Shown here: piece after piece, positions 51,701-59,721 of the stretch
Numbering within the stretch: position 1 is the stretch's first letter
Layout of the letters: each line of letters starts with the position of its first letter
Assembly: GCA_035765195.1 (NCBI GenBank)
Contig: DASTYC010000015.1
Location: 1 to 64,000 of the forward strand
Reading direction: 5' to 3'
DNA from: CALAED01 sp035765195
GTDB lineage: Bacteria > Actinomycetota > Actinomycetes > Streptosporangiales > Streptosporangiaceae
Length of the DNA stretch: 64,000 nucleotides
Position numbers and translations under genes: made by a program
Notes under the pieces: model-generated
What the model saw: the letters and a program-made list of their open reading frames with translations, nothing else
What the model was told of the DNA's origin: nothing
The model's database searches: none

Positions 51701-51937
51701 ATGGAGCACACACGCCAGGAGACCGGCGACATCTCGGGCACGAAAGACAAGGACTACAACCTGATCTGGTTCGTCGAACAGTGCCTCAGCAACGCCGTAC
51801 GCCTGGAGGTCTACATCGCCGACGCCGAACGCGCCGGTGACTCCGAGTTGGCCGATTTCTTCCGCCGCGCCCAGGCGGAAAGCCGCAAGGGGGCCGAGCA
51901 GGGCAAGGAGCACCTGCGCAAGCGTCTGAACGGATGA
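51701..51937 (+). CDS. Small helical protein of unknown function, 78 residues
   Basis: Start ATG 51701 has a strong GGGAGG eight bases upstream. The protein is highly charged, with a Glu/Lys/Arg/Ala-rich helical C-terminal half (DFFRRAQAESRKGAEQGKEHL) and a Trp/Tyr-containing central part. Similar short acidic-basic helical proteins occur widely in actinobacteria without known function. It is alone, with a long hairpin after it that separates it from the convergent acyl-CoA ligase. A stress or nucleoid-associated role is possible but unsupported. Confidence 0.6.
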   Translation: MEHTRQETGDISGTKDKDYNLIWFVEQCLSNAVRLEVYIADAERAGDSELADFFRRAQAESRKGAEQGKEHLRKRLNG

Positions 51938-51975
51938 ACATTCCTCATTGTTCGTTCGCTCGTTGAATGGCGCGG

Positions 51976-52017
51976 AGCGGCCGGCCGCACACCCGCCGCC
52001 GGTGCGGCCCGGCCGCT
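51976..52017. terminator. Long hairpin between convergent genes
   Basis: AGCGGCCGGCCGCAC (51976-51990) pairs with GTGCGGCCCGGCCGCT (52002-52017) as a 15-bp stem with one bulged C and an 11-base loop. Likely bidirectional terminator for the 78-residue protein and the acyl-CoA ligase operon. Confidence 0.65.
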
Positions 52018-52077
52018 TCGCGCGGCGGCGAGGTTTCGCAAGAGCGCGCCCCTGGTTCGCGCGCTCGCGGCGGCCCT

Positions 52078-53532
52078 TCAGCCGTGAAAGCGGGAGCGCA
52101 GGTCGTTCTTGACGATTTTGCCGACGGCCGAGCGGGGCAGCGCGGGCACCATTTCGACGTGCCGGGGCACTTTGTAGGCCGCCAGCCGCTCACGGCAGTG
52201 GGCGAGCAGCGCGGTCTCGTCCACGCCGGCGCCGGCGACGAACGCGCACCCGACCTCGCCCCAGCGCTCGTCGGGCACGCCGACGACCGCGACCTCGGCC
52301 ACCCCCGGGAAGGCAGCGATCACGGACTCGACCTCGGCCGGGTAGACGTTCTCGCCTCCTGACACGTACATGTCCTTGACCCGGCCGACGATCCGGTAGC
52401 AGTCGTCGGCGTCGCGTTCGGCGATGTCCCCGGTACGCAACCAGCCGTCGACGAACGCCGCCTCGGTGGCCTCGGGGTCGCGCCAGTAACCGGCGAACAC
52501 GTTCGGCCCCCGGACGAGAAGCTCACCCCGCCCCGGACCGCGGACGCCGAGCAACGCCACATCGACATGGGGGTAGGGACGGCCCACCCAGCCGATGCGC
52601 GCGGCCGCCTCCTCCGGGGGCAGGCACAGCACGTTCGGCGCGGCCTCGGTGAGACCGTATCCCTGGACGATCCGTACGCCCCGGTCGTGCCACCGATGCA
52701 GCAGCGGCTCGGGCATCGGCGCACCGCCGACGACGACGGTACGCAGGTGTGACAGGTCGATCTCGGAGAACGCGGGATGCCCGGCCATGAACTGGTACGT
52801 GGCCGGTACGCCCATCATCGTCGTGACGCGGCATTCGGCGATGCGGCGCAGGGCACGGCCCGCGTCGAAGGCCGGTTCCAGCACGACGGTGGCTCCCTTC
52901 CACCAGGCCAGCAGCGGTTGCACGTTCCAGCCGCCCACATGGAACTGGGGAAGCACTTGCAGGACGACGTCGTCTTCGCGAAGCTCACAGCCCCGGTCGA
53001 AGGACAGGTTCGTCCAAAAGCAGTTGGCATGGGTGAGCAACGCGCCCTTCGGCCGTCCCGTGGTGCCGGACGTGTAGACGAGGAGCAGCCCGGCGTCGGC
53101 GTCCGCCTCGGGGAGCACGCCGCCGACCGTGGCGGCGAGCGCGTCGAAGCCCCGCCGCGACAGCTCGGCAGGCCGCGGGCCGGACGCCGAACGCTCGGCG
53201 AGCCCGCGCAACGCGGGAGAGGCGAAGAACATGGCGGGTTCGGCGTCCTCAAGCTGGAACGACAGCTCCGCCGCGGTCAGCCGGACGTTGAGCGGGACGA
53301 GGATCAGCCCCGCCTTGGCGCACGCGAACAGCAGTTCCACATGCTCGGGGCTGTTGCCGGTGAGCGAGGCGACGCGGTCGCCGGGCGCCGCTCCCGCGGC
53401 GAGCAGGCCGGCCGCCAGTCGCTCGGAACGTTCGTCCAGCTCCCCGTAGCCGATCCGTACGTCGCCGAAGACGATCGCCGTGCGCCGGGGGGTGATGCGC
53501 GCACGGTCGCGCAGCCAGCGGCCGACGTTCAC
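52078..53532 (-). CDS. AMP-dependent acyl-CoA synthetase/ligase
   Basis: The 484-residue protein starts at GTG 53532, overlapping the TetR stop by four bases. It has the ANL superfamily motifs in order: TSGTTGRPKGALLTH (about 154-168), YGLTEAAP near 300, WLRTGDIAERD near 370, VKDMYVSGGENVYPAEVE and the catalytic lysine Lys472 in SAVGKIVKND. It activates a carboxylic acid to its adenylate and transfers it to CoA. It is translationally coupled to the TetR and hydrolase genes upstream. A medium-chain or aromatic acid substrate released by the hydrolase is a sensible idea; sequence does not settle it. Confidence 0.86.
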   Translation of the reverse strand: MNVGRWLRDRARITPRRTAIVFGDVRIGYGELDERSERLAAGLLAAGAAPGDRVASLTGNSPEHVELLFACAKAGLILVPLNVRLTAAELSFQLEDAEPAMFFASPALRGLAERSASGPRPAELSRRGFDALAATVGGVLPEADADAGLLLVYTSGTTGRPKGALLTHANCFWTNLSFDRGCELREDDVVLQVLPQFHVGGWNVQPLLAWWKGATVVLEPAFDAGRALRRIAECRVTTMMGVPATYQFMAGHPAFSEIDLSHLRTVVVGGAPMPEPLLHRWHDRGVRIVQGYGLTEAAPNVLCLPPEEAAARIGWVGRPYPHVDVALLGVRGPGRGELLVRGPNVFAGYWRDPEATEAAFVDGWLRTGDIAERDADDCYRIVGRVKDMYVSGGENVYPAEVESVIAAFPGVAEVAVVGVPDERWGEVGCAFVAGAGVDETALLAHCRERLAAYKVPRHVEMVPALPRSAVGKIVKNDLRSRFHG

Positions 53533-54161
53533 CGGGCGCCCAGCCCCCGCCGGATGAAGGCGTACATCTCCTCGAAGACGTGCTCGGGTATCGGGCGCGG
53601 CCTGCTCTCCCACAGGATCCAGCGCATGCCGATGAGCTCGCCGATGCCCATCAGCGCCCACGCGATGACCTCCGGATCGGCGGGCACGACCTCACCCGCG
53701 TCCATCGCCTCGCGCAGCCCGGTCGCGTAGCCCTCGGCGATGGCGGTGTAGTGCCGCTGCATGGCGCCCGGGGACGCCCACTCGGCCTGCCGGATGATCC
53801 GGTACAGCGCCGGATGCTCGGCCGTGAAGCGGAAGAAACCCAAAAACCCCAGCCGCTCGGCCTCGGCCCGGGTGCGGCCCTGCCGGGCGCCTTCCGACAT
53901 GGCGTGCCGGACCCGCCGGTTGAGGTCGGCTATCAGCTCGTCGAAGATCTGCTGCTTGCCCTCGAAGTAGATGTAGAAGGTGCCCTGCGACACCCCGGCC
54001 GCTTCGGTGATCTTGACGATGGACGCCTCCTGGTAGCCGAGGGCGGCGAACGTCTCCTCGGCGGCGGTCAGCAGCCGCCGCCGGGTGCGCTCCCCCCGGG
54101 CCGACAGCGGGCGGCCCCGGGTGCTGGTGACCGGCGGCTCCTCCTCGACCCGCCAGGTCAC
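53529..54161 (-). CDS. TetR-family transcriptional regulator
   Basis: The 210-residue protein starts at GTG 54161, overlapping the hydrolase stop (GTGA). The DNA-binding domain (about residues 25-75) has LLTAAEETFAALGYQEASIV and the recognition helix region ITEAAGVSQGTFYIYF. The C-terminal all-helical ligand domain has aromatic residues that suit an acyl or aromatic ligand. Located between two enzymes in an operon, it is expected to repress its own operon in response to an acyl-CoA or acid. The palindrome GTGAATCAC at 55232-55240 is a candidate half-site in the divergent promoter. Confidence 0.84.
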   Translation of the reverse strand: MTWRVEEEPPVTSTRGRPLSARGERTRRRLLTAAEETFAALGYQEASIVKITEAAGVSQGTFYIYFEGKQQIFDELIADLNRRVRHAMSEGARQGRTRAEAERLGFLGFFRFTAEHPALYRIIRQAEWASPGAMQRHYTAIAEGYATGLREAMDAGEVVPADPEVIAWALMGIGELIGMRWILWESRPRPIPEHVFEEMYAFIRRGLGAR

Positions 54162-55186
54162 GCGCGGCCCTCCAGATGAGCGTGCAGCATGGCGGCGAAC
54201 TCGTCGGGCCGCTGCAGGTAAGGGAAATGCCCGGTGCCCGCCATCACCCGTTCGCCGGAGGAGCCGTATCGGTCGAGCACGCGGCGGGTCTGGGCGACCA
54301 TCGGCTGCGCGGGGAACGCCTCTTCGCCCGGCCAGCCGGGGACATGCCCGAGCGCGCCCAGGTGGCCGAGGTCGACCAGCGAGGTGTCGGACACGATCAC
54401 GTCCATGTCGCCGCGCACCCACAGCACCGGGGCCCGGCAGCCGGAATCGGGGAAGCCGCTCCAGTCGAGGTATTTGGCGGAGATGGCGTTGAGGACGCCG
54501 CGCGTGCCGGGCGCCGTGCCCGGCCAGTGCGGGGAGTCCACCGCGTCGCCGGGATAGTGTCCGTCTCCCACGCGGGTGCCGAGGATGCCCGCCAGCAGCG
54601 CGTCCTCGTCTCGTACGGCGTCCGGGCCCGGGAAGTACAGGGTGCGGACGACGTTGCGCGGTGACAGCGGATGGGCGTCGGACACGTCACCTTCGGCGAT
54701 CAGCTTGACCAGTTCGGGGTTGGCGGTGCCGCCCCCCGATCCGGCGAAGTCGGGCGCGCAGGGGGTGCCGTCCGGCTTGGTGCCGCCGAAGCCGTACGGC
54801 GAGACCGGCGCGACCAGCGTGATGGTCAGCGCCCGGCCCGGATGGCGGGACGCCAGGTCCATCACCACCCCGCCGCCCAACGAGTGCCCGACCAGGTGGA
54901 CGGCGTCCAGTTCAAGGGCGTCGAGCAGCGCGACCAGGTCGTCGCGGTAGTCGCCGACGCCACGGGTGGCGTCGACCGGCTCGGCGCCGCTTCGGCCGAA
55001 GCCGCGCAGGTCGGGCGCCAGGCCGCGGAACGCGGGCGGCAGCATGCGCGACTGCTCGTCCCAGGCCGAGCCGTCGGACAGATTGCCGTGGACGAAGAGC
55101 ACCGGGACGCCCTCCTCCGGGTCGCGCAGGAAGCGCGGGTCGCGCAGGAAGGTCGTCAACCGGCCGGTCTCCACCATGCGGTTCAT
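54158..55186 (-). CDS. Alpha/beta hydrolase
   Basis: The 342-residue protein starts at ATG 55186 after GGAG. It has the alpha/beta hydrolase fold with oxyanion HGN (HGNLSDGSAWDEQ), nucleophile Ser102 in LVGHSLGG, Asp in RGDMDVI and His in GTGHFPYLQ. It has no signal peptide, so it acts in the cytosol. It is the first gene of a three-gene operon with TetR and acyl-CoA ligase genes, each overlapping the next by GTGA. Ester, lactone or epoxide hydrolysis are all possible; the operon suggests it releases an acid for CoA activation. Confidence 0.85.
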   Translation of the reverse strand: MNRMVETGRLTTFLRDPRFLRDPEEGVPVLFVHGNLSDGSAWDEQSRMLPPAFRGLAPDLRGFGRSGAEPVDATRGVGDYRDDLVALLDALELDAVHLVGHSLGGGVVMDLASRHPGRALTITLVAPVSPYGFGGTKPDGTPCAPDFAGSGGGTANPELVKLIAEGDVSDAHPLSPRNVVRTLYFPGPDAVRDEDALLAGILGTRVGDGHYPGDAVDSPHWPGTAPGTRGVLNAISAKYLDWSGFPDSGCRAPVLWVRGDMDVIVSDTSLVDLGHLGALGHVPGWPGEEAFPAQPMVAQTRRVLDRYGSSGERVMAGTGHFPYLQRPDEFAAMLHAHLEGRA

Positions 55187-55260
55187 GGCTCCACCCCTTG
55201 ACGAAGTCGTTGGCGCGCCTCAATTTAACAAGTGAATCACCTCTCATAAAGGGGGTCGCG
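55187..55260. promoter_or_regulatory. Short divergent promoter region with GTGAATCAC palindrome
   Basis: The 74-bp gap between the hydrolase and secreted-lipase genes is AT-rich for this genome. GTGAATCAC at 55232-55240 is a 9-bp palindrome with an extended AT-rich flank (CAATTTAACA upstream). It is a plausible site for the TetR protein encoded in the hydrolase operon, controlling both directions. Confidence 0.45.
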
Positions 55261-56526
55261 ATGCGTCGACCGATGGCCGTCTTGGCGGCCGCGCTGCTGA
55301 CGGCCGGCCTGGTGGCCGGCTTCTCGGCCGGTCTGGTGGCCGGGCCGGCGACACCCGCCGGGGCGACGGCGTCGGTGACCTTGGAGGCGACCTTCACCGG
55401 CGGCCTGGAGAACGGCTGGGCGAAAGCCGAGCGCTACCGGGACGGCTCCGGCGGCTTCGCGGCCGAGGCGTACCCGCCGGACGGCAGGGGCGACCAGACG
55501 GGGCAGCCGCTGCGGCTGTTCGGCGGGGTGGCGCGGCCGCACTCCTCACGCTTTCTCCTCTACCAGGCTCCCGGCGCGCTGACCGGGTCGAAGCAGGTGC
55601 CCGTGCTGCTGGTGCACGGCGCCAACCAGACCGCCGAGCAGGCCTGGGCCAACCCGAACGCGCTCGGCCCGAACGGCTGCGGCAGCTCTTCCTGCCCTGC
55701 CACCGGCCTCATGCAGTACCTGGACGGACTGGGCTACAAGGTCTTCGCGATCGGCTTCCCGCACAAGACCGGCGACGGCTACTACTGGTCGGAGCAGATC
55801 GGCGACGCCGTGAAGCTCGTCAGGGCCAAGACCGGCGCCTCCCAGGTGGACGTGATCGGCTGGTCGAAAGGCGCGTTCAACGCCCGGATGTACGTCTCAT
55901 CGCTGCGGCGGTCGTGGGGCACCGCCTACGGCGGCGATGTGCGCAAGCTGGTGCTGGTCGGCGGCCCCAACAAGGGCTTCGACTGGGGCTACCGGCACGG
56001 ATGGAGCCACGACTTCGCCATCTTCCCCCAGTGCGGTGGCGCGCTCAACGCGCCCGCGCCGCACACCGCGATGGTCTGCTTCGGGGTCTGGTACGACGAG
56101 ACCCCCTACAGCTATGAGGGAACGGCCTTCCCCGGCGGCAGGCAGATGCTCGCCCGCTGGGACGACACCTACCCGCTGCCGGCCGCCGAGCAGGACTGGT
56201 ACACGACCTACTACGGCGGACAGGGCTTCTTCACCGCCGGCCGGGGCATTCAGTACTCCATCGACCAGGGCTCCCTGGTGCGGCCGCTGATCGATGCCGG
56301 GGTCCCCGCGAGCGTGCCGGTCTACCAGCTGTGCGGCAACTCGCCGACCATGCCGCTGCTGCACAACGAACACACCGGCCCGTCCGACGGCGCGGTCTTC
56401 ATCGCCAGTTGCGACGCCGCCGACGGCATCGCGAACCGCGCGTCCGCCGTGACGCTGGCGCTCAACCACCTCCAGCTCGGCTGGGCCGCCGGCGCCAAGT
56501 CCCAGGTGGCGGCGTGGCTCGGGTAG
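55261..56526 (+). CDS. Secreted lipase/esterase-like alpha/beta hydrolase
   Basis: The 421-residue protein starts at ATG 55261 (AAGGGGGT five bases upstream); a longer open frame upstream is not preferred. The Sec signal peptide ends at about residue 36 (ATPAGATA). The mature protein has an alpha/beta hydrolase core with VLLVHGANQTAEQAW (about 115-129) as the oxyanion region and Ser202 in IGWSKGAFNARM as nucleophile. The GWSKG nucleophile elbow and size fit secreted lipases of the class 2 type rather than cutinases. Paired Cys (NGCGSSSC) suit an exported protein. Divergent from the hydrolase-TetR-ligase operon, so secreted lipid cleavage may feed it. Confidence 0.8.
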   Translation: MRRPMAVLAAALLTAGLVAGFSAGLVAGPATPAGATASVTLEATFTGGLENGWAKAERYRDGSGGFAAEAYPPDGRGDQTGQPLRLFGGVARPHSSRFLLYQAPGALTGSKQVPVLLVHGANQTAEQAWANPNALGPNGCGSSSCPATGLMQYLDGLGYKVFAIGFPHKTGDGYYWSEQIGDAVKLVRAKTGASQVDVIGWSKGAFNARMYVSSLRRSWGTAYGGDVRKLVLVGGPNKGFDWGYRHGWSHDFAIFPQCGGALNAPAPHTAMVCFGVWYDETPYSYEGTAFPGGRQMLARWDDTYPLPAAEQDWYTTYYGGQGFFTAGRGIQYSIDQGSLVRPLIDAGVPASVPVYQLCGNSPTMPLLHNEHTGPSDGAVFIASCDAADGIANRASAVTLALNHLQLGWAAGAKSQVAAWLG

Positions 56527-56535
56527 CCCATGAGG

Positions 56536-58047
56536 TCATCGAGGAGCGCGGGCGCGGGTACGGTCGCCTCGGGCACGGAGCAGGCGGCGGAGTGCGGGCA
56601 CGAGCACGACGATGACGGCCACCGCGAGGAGAACGACGCAGATCGGGCTGGAGAGCAGGATCCGCGGGTCGCCCTCGCCGATGGCGAGGGCGCGGCGTAG
56701 TTGCTGTTCGGCGAGCGGGCCGAGGATGAGGCCGACCACGGCGGGCGCGATGGGGACGTCGGCGGCCCGCATGGCGAAGCCGAGCACGCCGATCGCGTAC
56801 AGCACGAACAGGTCCGTCACCGAGCCGTTGACGGCGTACACGCCGAGCGTGGAGAAGACCAGGATGCCGCCGTACAGGTAGGCCGGCGGAATCATCAGCA
56901 GCCGCGCCCAGACGCCGGCCAGCGGCAGGTTGAGCACGAGCAGCATGAGGTTGCCGACATAGAGGCTGGCGATCAGCGTCCAGACCAGCGCGCCGGACTG
57001 GGTGAACAGCTGCGGGCCCGGCTGGAGGCCGTAGGACTGGAACGCGGTGAGGATGACCGCGGCGGTGGCCGACGTGGGCAGCCCGATGGTGAGGAGCGGC
57101 ACCATCACCCCGGCGGCCGACGCGTTGTTGGCGGCCTCCGGCCCCGCCACCCCCTCGATCGCGCCGTGCCCGAACTCGCCGCGGCGCCAGGCCAGCCGCC
57201 GCTCCAGCGCGTAGCTGAGGAAGGTCGGTACCTCGGCGCCGCCGGCCGGAAGGCTGCCCAACGGGAAGCCGATCGCCGTACCGCGCAGCCACGCGGGCCA
57301 GGACCGGCGCCACTCCTCGCGCGACAGCCACGCGCGGGTCCGCACCGGTTCGACGGTGCCCTGGGCGCGGCCCAGATAGATCTGGTACAGCGCCTCCCCG
57401 ATGGCGAAGAGCCCGACGACCAGCACCACGACGTCGATGCCGTCCAGTAGTTGCGGGATGCCGAAGGTGAGCCTGGCCTGACCGGTCTGCACGTCGATGC
57501 CGACCAGCCCGACCGCGAGACCCAACGCGAGGCTGAGCAGGCCGAGCAGCATGTTGCGGCCGAAGACGGCGGCGACCGTCGTGAAGGCGACGACCATCAG
57601 CGCGAAGTATTCGGGCGGCCCGAAGCGCAGGGCGAAGTCGGCCACCGGCGACGCCACGACCGACAGCGCGAGCGTCCCGATCGTGCCCGCGATGAAGCTG
57701 CCGATGGCCGCCGTGGCCAGCGCGGTCGCGCCGCGCCCGGCCCGGGCCATGCGATTGCCTTCGAGCGCGGTGACGATGGATGCGCTCTCGCCCGGCGTGT
57801 TGAGCAGGATCGAGCTGGTGGACCCGCCGTACATGCCGCCGTAGTAGATGCCGGCGAACATGATCAGCGCGCTCGCCGGGTCGACGCGGTAGGTCAGCGG
57901 AAGCAGCAGCGCGACCGTGAGCGCGGGGCCGATGCCGGGAAGCACGCCGACGGCCGTGCCGATGGTCACGCCGACCAGCGCCCACAGCAGGTGCGCAGGG
58001 CTCAGCGCGGTGCCGAAACCGTCGAGAAGCTGGGCGAGCCCGTCCAC
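56536..58047 (-). CDS. tctA: Tripartite tricarboxylate transporter permease, large subunit TctA
   Basis: The 503-residue protein has about 11-12 transmembrane helices of the TctA family. Signatures are the early GVLPGIGPALTVALLLPLTY, YYGGMYGGSTSSILLNTPGESASI and the second Pro/Gly-rich region LPTSATAAVILTAFQSYG. With the TctB and TctC proteins it imports tricarboxylates such as citrate or tricarballylate by secondary transport. The C-terminal tail (about 480-503) is Arg-rich. It is the last gene of the tctCBA operon, 11 bp after the tctB stop. Its stop is 9 bp from the convergent lipase stop. Confidence 0.88.
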   Translation of the reverse strand: MDGLAQLLDGFGTALSPAHLLWALVGVTIGTAVGVLPGIGPALTVALLLPLTYRVDPASALIMFAGIYYGGMYGGSTSSILLNTPGESASIVTALEGNRMARAGRGATALATAAIGSFIAGTIGTLALSVVASPVADFALRFGPPEYFALMVVAFTTVAAVFGRNMLLGLLSLALGLAVGLVGIDVQTGQARLTFGIPQLLDGIDVVVLVVGLFAIGEALYQIYLGRAQGTVEPVRTRAWLSREEWRRSWPAWLRGTAIGFPLGSLPAGGAEVPTFLSYALERRLAWRRGEFGHGAIEGVAGPEAANNASAAGVMVPLLTIGLPTSATAAVILTAFQSYGLQPGPQLFTQSGALVWTLIASLYVGNLMLLVLNLPLAGVWARLLMIPPAYLYGGILVFSTLGVYAVNGSVTDLFVLYAIGVLGFAMRAADVPIAPAVVGLILGPLAEQQLRRALAIGEGDPRILLSSPICVVLLAVAVIVVLVPALRRLLRARGDRTRARAPR

Positions 58048-58058
58048 TCAAGACCCCC

Positions 58059-58634
58059 TCAAAACCCCCACGGCCCCGCCGGGAGGCCGACCCCGATGCC
58101 GTGGGCGAACGCGAAGAACGCGGCCGCCGCCAACGCGACGCCGATCGCGAGGGTGCGCGTCCGGTGACCGGAGCCGAAGAGCAGGGCCGCGCCGGAGAAC
58201 AGGAGCGCGGTGCTGAGCACATAGCTGAGCCGGGGAAGCACGATCGCGTACCCGATCAGCAGCCCGAGCAGCGCCGCCACCCGACCGAGGGGACGCGGCG
58301 ACGCCCTCTCCACACGTGTGCCGCGCACACCGCGCACGCCGCGCACACCGCGGAGCGCGCGCAGGGACCAGGCGGCCGCCGCGCCGCCGGTGATCATCAG
58401 CAGCACACCGACCCCGACCGGGAACGCGGCAGGACCGATGAACGACTGGCCGGCCGGCGCGCGGATCCGGGCGGCGTCGAGGAGGACCACGACGCCGAGC
58501 ACGACGGCGACGCCGCCCAGGAGCGCCGCGGGCAGGCCGGGTCTCGTCGCGTCCGCGGCGGCGGGAGCGGGGTCCGCCGCCGCGGACGGGGCGCCTTCGG
58601 TTCGCTCCGGCGTCTCGGGCCTCGAATCCGTCAT
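58059..58634 (-). CDS. tctB: Tripartite tricarboxylate transporter small membrane subunit TctB
   Basis: The 191-residue protein starts at ATG 58634. A Pro/Ala/Asp-rich N-terminal tail of about 30 residues precedes the four transmembrane helices usual for TctB. Between helices 2 and 3 a loop carries a tandem repeat of Val-Arg-Gly units (RGVRGVRGVRG), encoded by 9-bp DNA repeats at 58321-58347. TctB is the weakly conserved partner of TctA, so the call rests mostly on position between tctC and tctA. Possible upstream alternative starts exist. Confidence 0.8.
   Translation of the reverse strand: MTDSRPETPERTEGAPSAAADPAPAAADATRPGLPAALLGGVAVVLGVVVLLDAARIRAPAGQSFIGPAAFPVGVGVLLMITGGAAAAWSLRALRGVRGVRGVRGTRVERASPRPLGRVAALLGLLIGYAIVLPRLSYVLSTALLFSGAALLFGSGHRTRTLAIGVALAAAAFFAFAHGIGVGLPAGPWGF
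58321..58347. repeat. 9-bp tandem repeat inside tctB
   Basis: CCGCGCACA, CCGCGCACG and CCGCGCACA follow one another, with a partial fourth copy. They encode the Val-Arg-Gly repeats in the TctB loop on the minus strand. Repeat number probably varies between strains. Confidence 0.7.
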
Positions 58635-58642
58635 GCCGATGC

Positions 58643-59626
58643 TCAGATCAGCCCAAGCTCGTCCAGGACACCCCGGACGCGGGTCTGTTCGGTGGCCATG
58701 AACCGCTCGAACGGCTCGCCGGCCAGGAAGTTGTCCTGCCAGCCGCGGCGCTTGAGCACCGCCTGCCACTGCGGCGAACGGGCCATATCGGTGAGCATCT
58801 TCTCCAGCGCGGCCTCGTCCTCCTTGGTGATGCCGGGCGGAGCCACGATCCCCCGCCAGTTGGCGAGTTCCACGTTGATGCCGCTCTCCCGCAGCGTCGG
58901 CGCGTCGATGCCGGGCATCCGCCGCGGGGCCGATACGGCCAGCGCGCGCACCTTGCCCGCCTCGATCTGCTCGCTGATCTCGGAGATTCCGGAGATGCCG
59001 GCCTTGGACCGCCCCGACAGGATCGTGGTCAGGGCCTCGCCGCCGCCCGAGTGCGCGATGTAGTTCACCTTGCCCGGGTCGGCGCCGATCGCCTTGGCCA
59101 CCATGCCGGCGAGGATCTGCTCGACGCCGCCGGCCGACCCGCCGGCGATGGACACGGCGCCGATGTCGTCTCGCATCGCGTCGGCCAGGGCACGCATGTC
59201 GCGGTAGGGCGACTTCGCCGGCACGACGATGACCTCGTAGTCGGCGGTGAGCCTGGCCAGCGGCGTGACCTGGTCGAGCCGCACCTTGCTGCGGTTGGTC
59301 TCCACCGCACCGGCCATGATCAGGCCCATGGTCATGAGCTCGTACGGGTCGCCGCGCTTGCCGACGTACTGCGCGAGCCCGACCGTCCCGCCGGCGCCGC
59401 CGACGTTGTAGACCTCGACCGGCTTGCGAGTCTGCGCGCGCAGCACGGACTGGAGCTCGCGAGAGGTCTGGTCCCAGCCGCCGCCGGGCGCGGCCGGAGC
59501 CATGATCCGCAGCGCCTTGCGGGGGAACTCGCCCCCGGCCCGCTCCTTCTGCTGGGTGGCACATCCGGCGGTGGCGAGAATGGCCAGCACGCCGCCGCCC
59601 GCCAAGATTCGCCGCAACATCGCCAT
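58643..59626 (-). CDS. tctC: Tripartite tricarboxylate transporter substrate-binding lipoprotein TctC
   Basis: The 327-residue protein starts at ATG 59626 (GAGGAG seven bases upstream). It has a lipoprotein signal with lipobox ATAGC at Cys22. The mature part has the Bug/TctC fold: early RIMAPAAPGGGWDQTSR (the usual PGGGxD loop that binds a carboxylate), NVGGAGGTVGLA near residue 75 and the late SGGGEALTTILSGR. It captures the tricarboxylate outside the membrane and delivers it to TctA/TctB. It is divergent from the TcuA-like gene and the operator at 59663-59684 sits between them. Confidence 0.88.
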   Translation of the reverse strand: MAMLRRILAGGGVLAILATAGCATQQKERAGGEFPRKALRIMAPAAPGGGWDQTSRELQSVLRAQTRKPVEVYNVGGAGGTVGLAQYVGKRGDPYELMTMGLIMAGAVETNRSKVRLDQVTPLARLTADYEVIVVPAKSPYRDMRALADAMRDDIGAVSIAGGSAGGVEQILAGMVAKAIGADPGKVNYIAHSGGGEALTTILSGRSKAGISGISEISEQIEAGKVRALAVSAPRRMPGIDAPTLRESGINVELANWRGIVAPPGITKEDEAALEKMLTDMARSPQWQAVLKRRGWQDNFLAGEPFERFMATEQTRVRGVLDELGLI

Positions 59627-59662
59627 GCTTGTCCTCCTCACCCGGCCCCGATATCTGGATCC

Positions 59663-59684
59663 TGTATACAAAGCTTTGTATACA
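59663..59684. promoter_or_regulatory. Perfect 22-bp palindrome, operator candidate for the GntR regulator
   Basis: TGTATACAAAG followed by CTTTGTATACA is a perfect 22-bp palindrome with no spacer, in AT-rich DNA of the 95-bp gap between tctC and the TcuA-like gene. ATACAA...TTGTAT half-sites resemble the operators of FadR/VanR-type GntR regulators. The neighbouring GntR protein at 61203 is the obvious binder and would control both directions. Confidence 0.75.
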
Positions 59685-59721
59685 TAGGCATACCACTGGA
59701 TGCAATAGCGGGGAGGTGCAG

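Noticed and set aside
58059..59705. 548-residue frame joining TctB to upstream sequence
   Set aside because: The upstream part overlaps tctC in another frame; ATG 58634 gives a standard TctB length.
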